From contig NZ_CP132932.1 of the NCBI RefSeq assembly GCF_040358985.1, positions 4,216,001-4,280,000 on the forward strand: 64,000 nucleotides of DNA, in the 5' to 3' direction. The notes beneath the pieces were generated by a model. That model was not told the origin of the DNA and ran no database searches. It worked only from the letters and a program-made list of their open reading frames with translations. The translations under genes were made by a program, and so were the position numbers. The stretch comes from Tunturibacter empetritectus. GTDB lineage: Bacteria > Acidobacteriota > Terriglobia > Terriglobales > Acidobacteriaceae. Positions 1-7,089 of the stretch are shown here, one piece after another (the stretch's first letter is position 1; every line of letters starts with the position of its first letter).

Positions 1-624
1 GTCGGTGTCTTTGTCGACGCCGATCACGGTGGCATGACGGCCTTCGTCACCGGGACCGCCGTCCGGGTCGGTGGAGAGCTTTACGTAGATCTTGTCGGCT
101 TTATCGACGACGTGGTTGTTGGTGATGATGTAGCCGCGAGGATCGACGATGAAGCCGGAGCCGAGCGCGCGGCGTTCGCCCGCAGCACCACCGTCGCCAT
201 CGTCGCCACCCTGGCCGCCTCCGAAGAAGCGGTTGAAGAAGTCCTGCATATCGCCTGGGGACTGCTGGCTGTCATCGTCCCCGTTGGGGTCGCTCGGCTG
301 GGGTGTTTTCTGCGTGCCGCGTCTGCCACGTCTGCTGGTTGATGGCTTGGGTAGCTCTTCAGTATTGATATTGACGACGGCGGGTCCGACCTGTTTGACG
401 ATCTGGGAGAAGCCATTGGAGAGCGCGACCGGAGAGGGAATGACGAGCGGTTTGGCGTCGCTGGAGTTGACCTCAGACTGCTCTTTGCCGCTGACATTGC
501 GCGTGAGAATTGAACCTGCGAGTATGCCGACCGACAATGTGGCGAGAAGGGTGAACGTCGTGGCGAGGCGATGGGTTCGGACGCGTTCGAGCAAGGTGGA
601 GGATGTGTTCTTCGGTGTATCCAT
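1..624 (-). CDS. HtrA/DegP-type trypsin-like serine protease, N-terminal part only
   Basis: Periplasmic quality-control protease of the S1C (HtrA/Deg) family. The 208 visible codons, read on the minus strand from ATG at 624, begin with a short cytoplasmic stretch and one membrane segment (about residues 20-40, TTFTLLATLSVGILAGSI), so the protein is probably membrane anchored. A Ser/Pro/Gly/Asp-rich linker follows, with DMQDFFNRFFGG around residue 120, typical of HtrA homologues. The protease core then starts: GSGFIVDPRGYIITNNHVV contains the catalytic His. The Asp and Ser of the triad and any PDZ domains lie outside the window. The family call is firm; DegP, DegQ or MucD type cannot be decided. 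Confidence 0.9.
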   Translation of the reverse strand, partial: MDTPKNTSSTLLERVRTHRLATTFTLLATLSVGILAGSILTRNVSGKEQSEVNSSDAKPLVIPSPVALSNGFSQIVKQVGPAVVNINTEELPKPSTSRRGRRGTQKTPQPSDPNGDDDSQQSPGDMQDFFNRFFGGGQGGDDGDGGAAGERRALGSGFIVDPRGYIITNNHVVDKADKIYVKLSTDPDGGPGDEGRHATVIGVDKDTD

Positions 625-786
625 TAGTAGGTCTTGACCTCAGTATTATGTGTTGCTGTGTGCCGGATCGTGTGCGCGGCGTAAAGTTTAAGTATAGTCG
701 CTGCGGTGTTTTGTGCTTTGGCCTGAGGTGAGGTCAGCTTCACAATCTCATTAGACGCAAAAAGAAGACGAAAGTCTGCGTAAAGC

Positions 787-1713
787 TCAGGCCGGGTAGG
801 TAGGGATTGGAGCTTCCGAGGGAAAGGTCTCGATGAAGGCGATCCCAGAGAGAATGAGAGCAGCTCCCAGGAGAGAACGGCGGCCTAGATGTTCGTGCAG
901 GACGAAGAATGAGGTAAGGCAGGCGAAGATGGGCTCGAGAGTGAGGAGGATCGCGGTGTGGGTGGGGGGTAGGTGCTGCTGCGCCCAGCTTTGGATGGTG
1001 AAGGCTGCGGCTGTCGCAAGGAGGCTGGTAATGGCGAGCGCTGTGACTAACCGAAGCGTGAGGGTGAGATGAGGCCTTCCGCCTAAGGGTAGGGTAATGG
1101 CCATCAGGAATGCAGCTGCTCCGATCTGGAGAGCGGCGAGCTGGGCGGTTGGGACCTTGCGGGAGGTATGAGCCAACGACAGGAGATGGGCGGCGAAGGC
1201 TATGGAGCAACCCAGTGTGAGTAGATCTCCCGCACCGATGCTGCTGGAGAGATTCCGCCAGGATGTTCCGGCGGGCGTAGTGAGTAGGAGAAGCCCGGCG
1301 AAGGCGAGGATGGCTCCGATGGCGGATGTCCAGCGGGGAGGTGGTGTTCCTTGCGGGCGAATCGCAGGGATGAGGGTGAAGAGGGGGACGAAGACTACGA
1401 CCAAACCGGTGATCAGGGCGGACTTCGCCGCGGTGGTGCGGGCTAGGCCGGTGGTTTGGAACTGGTATCCAGCGGCGAGGAAGAGTCCGACGATGACGCC
1501 GGACACTATGGTTTCGCGGTTAATGTCGCGGAGTTGACGATAGTTCACGATGGCTAGGGCGATGAAGGCAAGAGCCATTCTGAACAGATTGAATAGCAGG
1601 GGTGAGATGTCCTGGAGCGCATCTTTTACTAAAACGAAGGTGGCCCCCCAGATGATGACGACCGCGAGAAGTAAGAGGTGGGCCAGGGTGGTGGGGCTTA
1701 GTTGGCGTGGCAA
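787..1713 (-). CDS. EamA/RhaT family (DMT superfamily) transporter
   Basis: Inner-membrane permease of the drug/metabolite transporter superfamily, 308 residues. It shows about ten hydrophobic helices in two EamA repeats (roughly residues 10-150 and 160-295); the first helix carries the usual LLLAVVIIWGATFVLVK signature. The substrate cannot be read from sequence; family members export amino acids, nucleosides or metabolites. The start is TTG, and its first base follows directly on the TAG stop of the upstream amidohydrolase, with GGAGCGAG inside the end of that gene as the likely ribosome binding site. Translation is therefore probably coupled to the amidohydrolase. No ATG exists upstream, and the next one is inside the third helix. 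Confidence 0.88.
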   Translation of the reverse strand: MPRQLSPTTLAHLLLLAVVIIWGATFVLVKDALQDISPLLFNLFRMALAFIALAIVNYRQLRDINRETIVSGVIVGLFLAAGYQFQTTGLARTTAAKSALITGLVVVFVPLFTLIPAIRPQGTPPPRWTSAIGAILAFAGLLLLTTPAGTSWRNLSSSIGAGDLLTLGCSIAFAAHLLSLAHTSRKVPTAQLAALQIGAAAFLMAITLPLGGRPHLTLTLRLVTALAITSLLATAAAFTIQSWAQQHLPPTHTAILLTLEPIFACLTSFFVLHEHLGRRSLLGAALILSGIAFIETFPSEAPIPTYPA

Positions 1714-3498
1714 CTAGTTGCTCGCTCCGGCGTTGGGCTTCGGTGACGAGTAGACCGTTTTGCCGTTCACGATGGTGCGAAGGATCGTGGTGTGGAGGAG
1801 TTGCTGCGGGGTTGCGGTGGTGATGTCGCGGTCTAGAACGATGAGGTCGGCGAGGTATCCGGGTTCGAGACGGCCCTTCTGGTGTTCGCGAAACTCGGCG
1901 AAGGCGGAGGCCTGGGTGTAGGCGTAGAGGGCCTCGTTGAGGGAGATTTTTTCCTGTGGCTGGAAGGTCTGGGTGCCGGCTTCGTTCTGGCGGGTGATGG
2001 CGGCGTAGAGTCCGCGGAAGGGGTTGATGGACTCCACCGGGTAATCGGTTCCGAAGGCGAGGGTGACGTTGTGGTCGAGGAAGCTCTTCCAGGCATAGGC
2101 GTACTTCGCGCGGTCGGGGCCGAGGCGGTCGGTGGCCCACTTCATGTCGGTGAGGAGGTGGGAGGGTTGCATGGAGGCGATGACGCCCTCGCTCGCGAAG
2201 CGGTCAAAGTCTTCGGGCATCAGGACCTGGGCGTGTTCTATGCGGAAGCGGAGGGCTGCGGGGGTGGTGACGATGTGGGCGTCGGGGTTATCAGGGCTGG
2301 AGTTATCAGGGCCGCGGGTGTTGGGGTTGGGGGTTGGCGGGGCGAGGGTGGCGACCTGGTCTGCGGCCCCGAAGGCATTGAGGGCCATGGCGTTGGCACG
2401 GTCGCCGATGGCGTGGAAGCCCAGCTGGAAGCCTGCGGCGGCGCGCTCGGAGGCTAGTTGGGTGAGCTTGTTCTGGTCGTAACGGGGGAGGCCGGAGTTG
2501 TTGGGGTCGTCGGAGTAGGGCTCATCGAGGGCTGCGGTGCGGGAGCCGAGGGAACCGTCCATGAAGGCCTTGAGCATGGTGAGGTGGAGGAGCGGGTCGT
2601 CGGTGGGGTGGCTGGCGCGGCGCTCCTTGAGGACCTCGAGGGGTTTGTCGAAGGGGAGCCACTCGGCGAAGCGGAGGTGGAGTTTGTTCGCGTCCTCTAA
2701 CTCTTCGAGGGCGAGGAAGTCCTCCCAGTCGGAGTAGTCCTGGACGCTGGTGACGCCATGGGCGAGGGCGTCGTTGATGGCGAGGTTGAGGGCTTTGGTG
2801 CGCTCCTCGGGGCCGGGCGAGGGGATTTTGTTGAAGACGAGGTTAGTCGCGGCGGATTCGCGGAGGATGCCGGTGGGGTTGCCGGAGGAGTCGTGGTCAA
2901 TTTTGGCCCCCTGGGGGTTTGGGGTCTCGTCGGTGATGCCGGCGGCGGCGAGGGCGGCGGAGTTGGCAAGTGCGATGTGGCCGTCTACCCGCTCGAGGAT
3001 GCAGGGGTGGCCCTGGGTGATCGGGTCGATGTCCTCGCGGGTGGGGAGTTTGGCTCCGGGCCAGAGGGTGTGGTCCCAGCCGCCGCCCTGGAGCCAGGAG
3101 CCGGGCTGGGCTTTGGCGGCGTAGGTGCGGATGCGTTGCTGCATCTCGGCGAGGGATCTGACTCCATCGAGGTTGATGGAGAGTTGCTGGCGGCCAGCGG
3201 AGGCCATGTGGGTGTGGGCGTCGTTGAAGCCGGGCATGGCGAAGGCGTTGTGCAGGTCGATGATGCGGGTCTTCGGGGCCTTCAGTTTGAGGATCTCGGC
3301 ATCGGTGCCGGCGGCGAGGACCTTTCCTTTGGCAATGGCGAGGGCCTGGACCTTTGCGGGGGTGGGGGAGGGGTCGTTGGGGCGGAGGTGGGTGCCGGTG
3401 AGGATGTTGCCATGGAGGTAGATGGTGTCAGGCGGAGTCTTCTGCGCCTGGACGAGGGTGGTTAGGAGGAGAGTGGCGGTGAGAGTGAAGGGTTTCAC
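1714..3498 (-). CDS. Secreted YtcJ-like amidohydrolase (amidohydrolase family 3)
   Basis: Metal-dependent hydrolase, 594 residues, resembling the YtcJ/NfdA group of the amidohydrolase superfamily, which cleaves formamides or related amides; the substrate is unknown here. A signal peptide (MKPFTLTATLLLTTLVQAQ) predicts export. Visible family marks: the metal-binding HxH in FNDAHTHMAS (residues 94-100), GFHAIGDRAN near 360, FRIEHAQVL near 417 and FGTDYPVE near 480, the last with the catalytic/metal Asp. The C-terminal GYLADLIVLDRD closes the composite beta domain. It is the first gene of a two-gene unit with the EamA transporter and directly abuts it. A stretch of Pro/Asn/Asp near residues 385-405 is an insertion of low complexity. 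Family firm; activity inferred. Confidence 0.88.
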   Translation of the reverse strand: MKPFTLTATLLLTTLVQAQKTPPDTIYLHGNILTGTHLRPNDPSPTPAKVQALAIAKGKVLAAGTDAEILKLKAPKTRIIDLHNAFAMPGFNDAHTHMASAGRQQLSINLDGVRSLAEMQQRIRTYAAKAQPGSWLQGGGWDHTLWPGAKLPTREDIDPITQGHPCILERVDGHIALANSAALAAAGITDETPNPQGAKIDHDSSGNPTGILRESAATNLVFNKIPSPGPEERTKALNLAINDALAHGVTSVQDYSDWEDFLALEELEDANKLHLRFAEWLPFDKPLEVLKERRASHPTDDPLLHLTMLKAFMDGSLGSRTAALDEPYSDDPNNSGLPRYDQNKLTQLASERAAAGFQLGFHAIGDRANAMALNAFGAADQVATLAPPTPNPNTRGPDNSSPDNPDAHIVTTPAALRFRIEHAQVLMPEDFDRFASEGVIASMQPSHLLTDMKWATDRLGPDRAKYAYAWKSFLDHNVTLAFGTDYPVESINPFRGLYAAITRQNEAGTQTFQPQEKISLNEALYAYTQASAFAEFREHQKGRLEPGYLADLIVLDRDITTATPQQLLHTTILRTIVNGKTVYSSPKPNAGASN

Positions 3499-4076
3499 GA
3501 GTGGAGTGTATCGCGGAGTGTGGTGGTGTTTGTGGAGAAGTGTGGTTTAGAGCGGGACTTTTGTTGACTGCACCCTCCCCCTCCCCTCCTTGAGGTATCT
3601 TGCAGGGAAGTGTATTTGAATCAGTGGCTTACAGGTGGTTGATGGCGCTAAAATATAGAAGGTAAATGAGTTGCGCACAAAATACTTGTTTTGTTTGTGT
3701 TGCGGGTAGTACTTCGTCTGAAAGTGCAGGTTTTATCCTGCGTGACTGCTGACCACGCGTGGGGGCTGTGTTGAGATCTGATTTATTGGCTTAGTTCTAT
3801 TATACCGGGCGGAGCATAACTGATACGCCACGCTAAAGTTCGCGGCTGGCGCGGGTTTTGTGTGATTAGGGGCTTGACAGGTTTTCGAACAGACGCGTCA
3901 GAGGCTGTGTAGAACTTGCTTTAGGGAGACTCTGATTAAGTACCAGCATTCCCTCAGCGACTAAAGTCGCGTTCCAGCGGATCAACTGCGGCGGGACTAA
4001 AGTCCCGCCCTTTCAAAACAACTTAATCAGAGGATACTCAGGCCAGATCGCCCTCAGGCGGGGCGCTGGCCTCCAT
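3499..4076. other. Intergenic region of 578 bp without a gene
   Basis: Spacer between the start of the amidohydrolase gene and the end of the SDR gene, both on the minus strand. No convincing ORF on either strand. It is more AT-rich than its surroundings between about 3600 and 3860 and contains a pyrimidine-rich run (CCCTCCCCCTCCCCTCC near 3571). Its right end holds the compound palindromic element at 3930-4032. Promoter signals for the amidohydrolase are expected just upstream of 3498, but I see no convincing -35/-10 pair. Confidence 0.6.
3930..4032. repeat. Compound palindromic element with 12-bp terminal inverted repeats (MITE/REP-like)
   Basis: CTCTGATTAAGT at 3930-3941 is exactly inverted as ACTTAATCAGAG at 4021-4032. 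Between them lie two perfect hairpins built on the same ACT-AA-AGT core: GCGACTAAAGTCGC (3957-3970, 6-bp stem) and GGCGGGACTAAAGTCCCGCC (3990-4009, 9-bp stem). No ORF inside and no clear target-site duplication. Its position just after the SDR stop would also let it act as a transcription end. The nature as a mobile miniature element is inferred. Confidence 0.6.
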
Positions 4077-5009
4077 TCATTTTGGAAACGTCGATAGTAA
4101 GGCGCGCGTTTCTGCGACGACACGGTCCTGAAAGTTGGGGTCGCGGACGAGCACGGAGCCGGGCATTGGGCGTCCGCGCTCGTCGTAGTAGATGCCGGTC
4201 TCACCGGATTCATTGATCAGGATTTTGGTGATTACGCTCGCGGCTCGCTTTGGGGTGCTCAAGATTTTGATGAAGGGCATGAGCAGCGGCACAAGCAGCG
4301 GAATAACGAATGTCTGCAGAGAGCGCACAAGGGCCCCGGCGTCATGCCCTCCCAAACCGGTGGTTGGATTCAGGCCTGGCTCGACCGCGTTGAAGTGCAG
4401 CCGTGGAGTCTCGCGGGCGAAGGCCATTGCTGTGGCGAGGTTGCACTGCTTCGAGGTGGCGTAGGCGTCCGCGCCTGGCATCCTGGAGCCGCCGGGGTTC
4501 CACTCGCCGCGCGTGCTTGCCTCGGCGGAGAGATAGCGGCTGCCGCGGAAGCCCGCCATCTTCGCCGGCTTGCGCTCGGGATCTTCTACAGCGGAGGCGA
4601 CGAAGATGACGGTCGCACCATAGGGGAGATGCGGTATGAGCGCTTCGGTCAGTACGAATGGGCCGAGGTGGTTGGTTGCGAAGGACATGTCCCAGCCCAT
4701 TGCATTCTTTGTAGCGCGCATCTGCATGATGCCGGCGTTGTTGAGCAGCCCGACGATCGGGAGATGGAGCGCGACGATCTCCGCAGCCGCGCGCCGTACG
4801 CTCACAAGATCCGACAGATCGCAGACGGCCGATACCGCATGCCCACCTTTTCGCTCAATTGCCTTCTGCAATTCATTGAGCTTTCCGCGGTCGCGTCCGA
4901 CCAGGACGACCGTGCCGTGCGTGGCCAGCTCAAATGCCGTGCAGCGGCCTATACCGGAGGTCGGGCCGGTGATGAGGTACGCCTTGCGATTGGTGGGATT
5001 ATTCGACAT
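4077..5009 (-). CDS. Short-chain dehydrogenase/reductase (SDR), probably NADP(H)-dependent
   Basis: Oxidoreductase with a Rossmann fold, 310 residues. Cofactor motif TGPTSGIG is at residues 14-21, NNAG at 90-93, catalytic Ser near 139 and the Tyr-x3-Lys pair at Y183 and K187 (YATSK). Arg after the second strand (VGRDRGK, about 39) favours NADP(H). The length and the C-terminal hydrophobic segment match the retinol-dehydrogenase/WWOX-like subgroup. The ATG at 5009 has GGAGA seven bases upstream. It lies 53 bp downstream of the TetR gene on the same strand, and a copy of the 15-bp site also found before tetR lies 19 bp before its start, so it is very likely controlled by that regulator. Substrate unknown. 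Confidence 0.9.
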   Translation of the reverse strand: MSNNPTNRKAYLITGPTSGIGRCTAFELATHGTVVLVGRDRGKLNELQKAIERKGGHAVSAVCDLSDLVSVRRAAAEIVALHLPIVGLLNNAGIMQMRATKNAMGWDMSFATNHLGPFVLTEALIPHLPYGATVIFVASAVEDPERKPAKMAGFRGSRYLSAEASTRGEWNPGGSRMPGADAYATSKQCNLATAMAFARETPRLHFNAVEPGLNPTTGLGGHDAGALVRSLQTFVIPLLVPLLMPFIKILSTPKRAASVITKILINESGETGIYYDERGRPMPGSVLVRDPNFQDRVVAETRALLSTFPK

Positions 5010-5027
5010 TTTTCTCCATTTAATTGC

Positions 5028-5042
5028 GTGTCTAGTCAGTCA
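5028..5042 (-). promoter_or_regulatory. Predicted TetR-family operator upstream of the SDR gene
   Basis: GTGTCTAGTCAGTCA is identical to the site at 5671-5685. It is an imperfect dyad, TGnCT-N4-AGnCA. Here it sits in the 53-bp gap between tetR and the SDR gene, 19 bp from the SDR start codon. Two identical 15-mers, each before one gene of a regulator-enzyme pair, make chance unlikely. Confidence 0.65.
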
Positions 5043-5062
5043 TTATTTGGCTAAGAAACTGG

Positions 5063-5629
5063 CTAGGTTAATACGCGCCACAGGGCGTCAAAACCGGCTT
5101 TGCAGTGCTTGTCCGCGTTGGCTGGGTCCTGGACCATGAAGTCCATCGTTGCCTCGGCCAGCGAGTTCATGATCGCGACGACAAAGCCCATCGGAGCTCC
5201 GCGCAGGGGACCATTGGCGCGACTGCGTTCCAACAGGTCGCCGATGGCTGTCATGGTCTTATGCCCGGCGGCACGTGTCGCGGGCGTGATCTCGTCGGAG
5301 ACGCCGAGTTGGGTGAGCGCGCGTCGCTTCTCGGGATTGGAGACTGCCCAGGCCATCCAGTTTGTCCAGACGTGAGATACCTGGGTCCGAAGCTCAGCCC
5401 CGGGCCGAAGTCCTTCGAGGGAGGCAGAGGCCATCCCGGCTTTCAGTTCGAGATAGAGTTGATTGAATAGATCAGCTTTGGTCTCGAAGTAGGTGAAGAG
5501 GGAACCGTTGGCTACGCCAGCATCTCTAGCGATGACTGCGGTCGGTGCGCTGAGCCCCTGGGTGACGATGACGCGAGTTGCCGCTGTCAGGATGGCGCTG
5601 CGCTTGTCTTCACTTCTTGGTCTGGCCAT
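5063..5629 (-). CDS. TetR/AcrR family transcriptional regulator
   Basis: DNA-binding repressor, 188 residues from the ATG at 5629, which has AGGAA about nine bases upstream; an ATG 33 bp further upstream is less likely. The N-terminal TetR_N helix-turn-helix is clear: RSAILTAATRVIVTQGL, then VIARDAGVANGSLFTYFETK (about residues 28-55). The C-terminal ligand domain (VWTNWMAWAVSNPEKRRALTQL) matches a TetR C-terminal family seen in regulators of reductases. It probably represses itself and the downstream SDR gene through the two identical 15-bp sites. Inducer unknown. Confidence 0.93.
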   Translation of the reverse strand: MARPRSEDKRSAILTAATRVIVTQGLSAPTAVIARDAGVANGSLFTYFETKADLFNQLYLELKAGMASASLEGLRPGAELRTQVSHVWTNWMAWAVSNPEKRRALTQLGVSDEITPATRAAGHKTMTAIGDLLERSRANGPLRGAPMGFVVAIMNSLAEATMDFMVQDPANADKHCKAGFDALWRVLT

Positions 5630-5657
5630 CGCTTTTGTTTCCTTGTGCTGCATATTT

Positions 5658-5686
5658 AGCATATAAGAGAGTGTCTAGTCAGTCAA
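5658..5686 (-). promoter_or_regulatory. Predicted sigma-70-type promoter of tetR, overlapped by its operator
   Basis: Read on the minus strand: TTGACT (5686-5681) as -35, exactly 17 bp of spacer, then TATGCT (5663-5658) as -10. Transcription would start near 5651, giving a leader of about 22 nt before the ATG at 5629. The operator-like 15-mer at 5671-5685 covers most of the -35 box and the upstream half of the spacer, the usual place for a TetR repressor to block RNA polymerase. Confidence 0.6.
5671..5685 (-). promoter_or_regulatory. Predicted TetR-family operator upstream of tetR (autoregulation)
   Basis: Second copy of GTGTCTAGTCAGTCA, an imperfect dyad TGnCT-N4-AGnCA, 42 bp before the tetR start codon and overlapping the predicted -35 box. 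Confidence 0.65.
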
Positions 5687-5820
5687 TACGCTTGTACAAA
5701 ACGCCCTATGCGAGCGACGAGCGATACAGCATTCAGGAACTATGCCATCATGGCGCTTCCCGCTATAAGTGCGAGAAGCGCCATGATGGGGACTTGCCGG
5801 GGACTGGTGCTGTCGGGTGT

Positions 5821-6690
5821 TTAGTAGGGGCGGTAGTAGCCGTAGGGCGGTGGGTAGGCGTAGCCGTACGGGGGTGGCGGAGGTGGATAGCCGTAGACCA
5901 CGTGCGGGTGTACGACGGCTGGGGCCTGCTGGATGATGGTTGGGGCGGGTGCCTGGGCCTGGACTACGACGACCGAGGGGTTCTGTTGCTGGGGATAGTA
6001 GGGCTGGGGCGCGTAGGACTGCTGGACGGGTTGCGGATAAGCCGGCTGGGGATAGGCCTGTTGGATGGGGGCGGCCTGCCGCTCCACTGGAGCTGGGGTG
6101 GGATCGGCGTAGTTGAAGCGGGAGATCATCTCGGGCTGATGCTGGACCTCTGACTTGGTGGGGATGCCTATGTCGTCGAGGAGTTTGATGGTGAGGCGGG
6201 TCTCGGGCTTGAGGACGGGGTAGGGTCCGCGGCGGGGCAGGTTGATGAGATCGATGGGCCAGAGGACGGGGATGAGCCACTCGATGGTGTCGCGGGTGGC
6301 GTGTCCGGTGCCGAGGATGCGGCCGTTGGAGTCAACGCGATTTTTGCCGGAGTCTGCGATGACGCGGGTAGAGATGGGGATAACGGTATCGTTGCCTACG
6401 ACGATGCGATCGAATTTGAGCTCCATCCAGCCCTTGCCGACGAAGTGGCCGGGATCTTTGTAGTCTTCAAAGCGGCCGACGAGGTAGCTACCGTAGGGGA
6501 GAACGGAGCGACCGTAGAGCTCGACGCGGCTGAGTTGGCAGAGGACGGGGTCGCCGAGGTGAAAGGTCTTGGATGAGATTTTGTCTGAGACCATGCACTG
6601 CATGACGGAGCCGGCTGGAATGAGCTGCTCTGCGCCTGCGGTGAGGGAGACGGGCAGAAGAAGGAGCAACGTGGCAAAGATGCGCTTCAT
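5821..6690 (-). CDS. Secreted protein with Pro/Gln/Tyr-rich C-terminal tail, unknown function
   Basis: 289 residues from ATG at 6690, chosen because GGAGG lies about seven bases upstream. A signal peptide (MKRIFATLLLLLPVSLTAGA) is followed by a compact domain of about 165 residues (LIPAGSVMQCMVSDKISSKT, LPYGSYLVGRFEDYKDPGHF, LIKLLDD near its end) that looks beta-rich and loosely recalls VirB10/TrbI-like barrels; that resemblance is weak. From about residue 195 the chain is low complexity: repeated YPQPAYPQPVQQ, then polyproline with Tyr and Gly (PPPPPYGYAYPPPYGYY) to the very end. Such tails occur in surface and outer-membrane-associated proteins. No transport genes accompany it. Real gene certain, role unknown. 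Confidence 0.8.
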   Translation of the reverse strand: MKRIFATLLLLLPVSLTAGAEQLIPAGSVMQCMVSDKISSKTFHLGDPVLCQLSRVELYGRSVLPYGSYLVGRFEDYKDPGHFVGKGWMELKFDRIVVGNDTVIPISTRVIADSGKNRVDSNGRILGTGHATRDTIEWLIPVLWPIDLINLPRRGPYPVLKPETRLTIKLLDDIGIPTKSEVQHQPEMISRFNYADPTPAPVERQAAPIQQAYPQPAYPQPVQQSYAPQPYYPQQQNPSVVVVQAQAPAPTIIQQAPAVVHPHVVYGYPPPPPPYGYAYPPPYGYYRPY

Positions 6691-7089
6691 GGGGGACCTC
6701 CACAACACACGGAGAGCTGGAGTGCCGTGTGCTTTACACCTTGGGTTCGCCGGATCGCGGGGGTTGATCTCGAGACGTGCCAGAATGTTAGGCGGATTCT
6801 TGGGCAGGATTTTAGCTTAATTGTGGCGGCTTGCCACTTAATTTTCTGTGGATCGAAATTTAGGCACCTCCAAAGTTTGCCGCTTCTGGTCAGGACCCTT
6901 CGTTGGGGTACCTTAGCTCTCGGCTATATCGGCACAAAGGTTGATCTCTTTAGTGCTTTGCAAAGTTTTTGTGCTGTCTGCGGTGGGAACACGGTAGTTT
7001 TTGCAAAGTTGCTAAGAAAAATTGATGAGTAGGTTCGACTTCGCTCAGGTCAGGATGACGGCAAAGGCTTAGAAGGCTTGAGACAAATG
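6691..7089. other. Intergenic region of 399 bp without a gene
   Basis: Between the start of the Pro/Tyr-tailed protein gene and the end of the M20 peptidase gene. No ORF with coding character. AT content is raised at about 6800-7020. At 7033-7062 there is a short fragment (TTCGACTTCGCTCAGGTCAGGATGAC, split by one GT) of the 'TTCGCTGCGCTCAGAATGAC' type that recurs near 12187. Confidence 0.5.

Noticed and set aside
5761..5815. Hairpin-like CATCATGGCGCTTC / GAAGCGCCATGATG pair considered as a structured RNA gene
   Set aside because: It is a strong inverted repeat (about 5747-5787) after the Pro/Tyr-tailed gene and more simply a transcription terminator-like hairpin; no evidence of a separate RNA.
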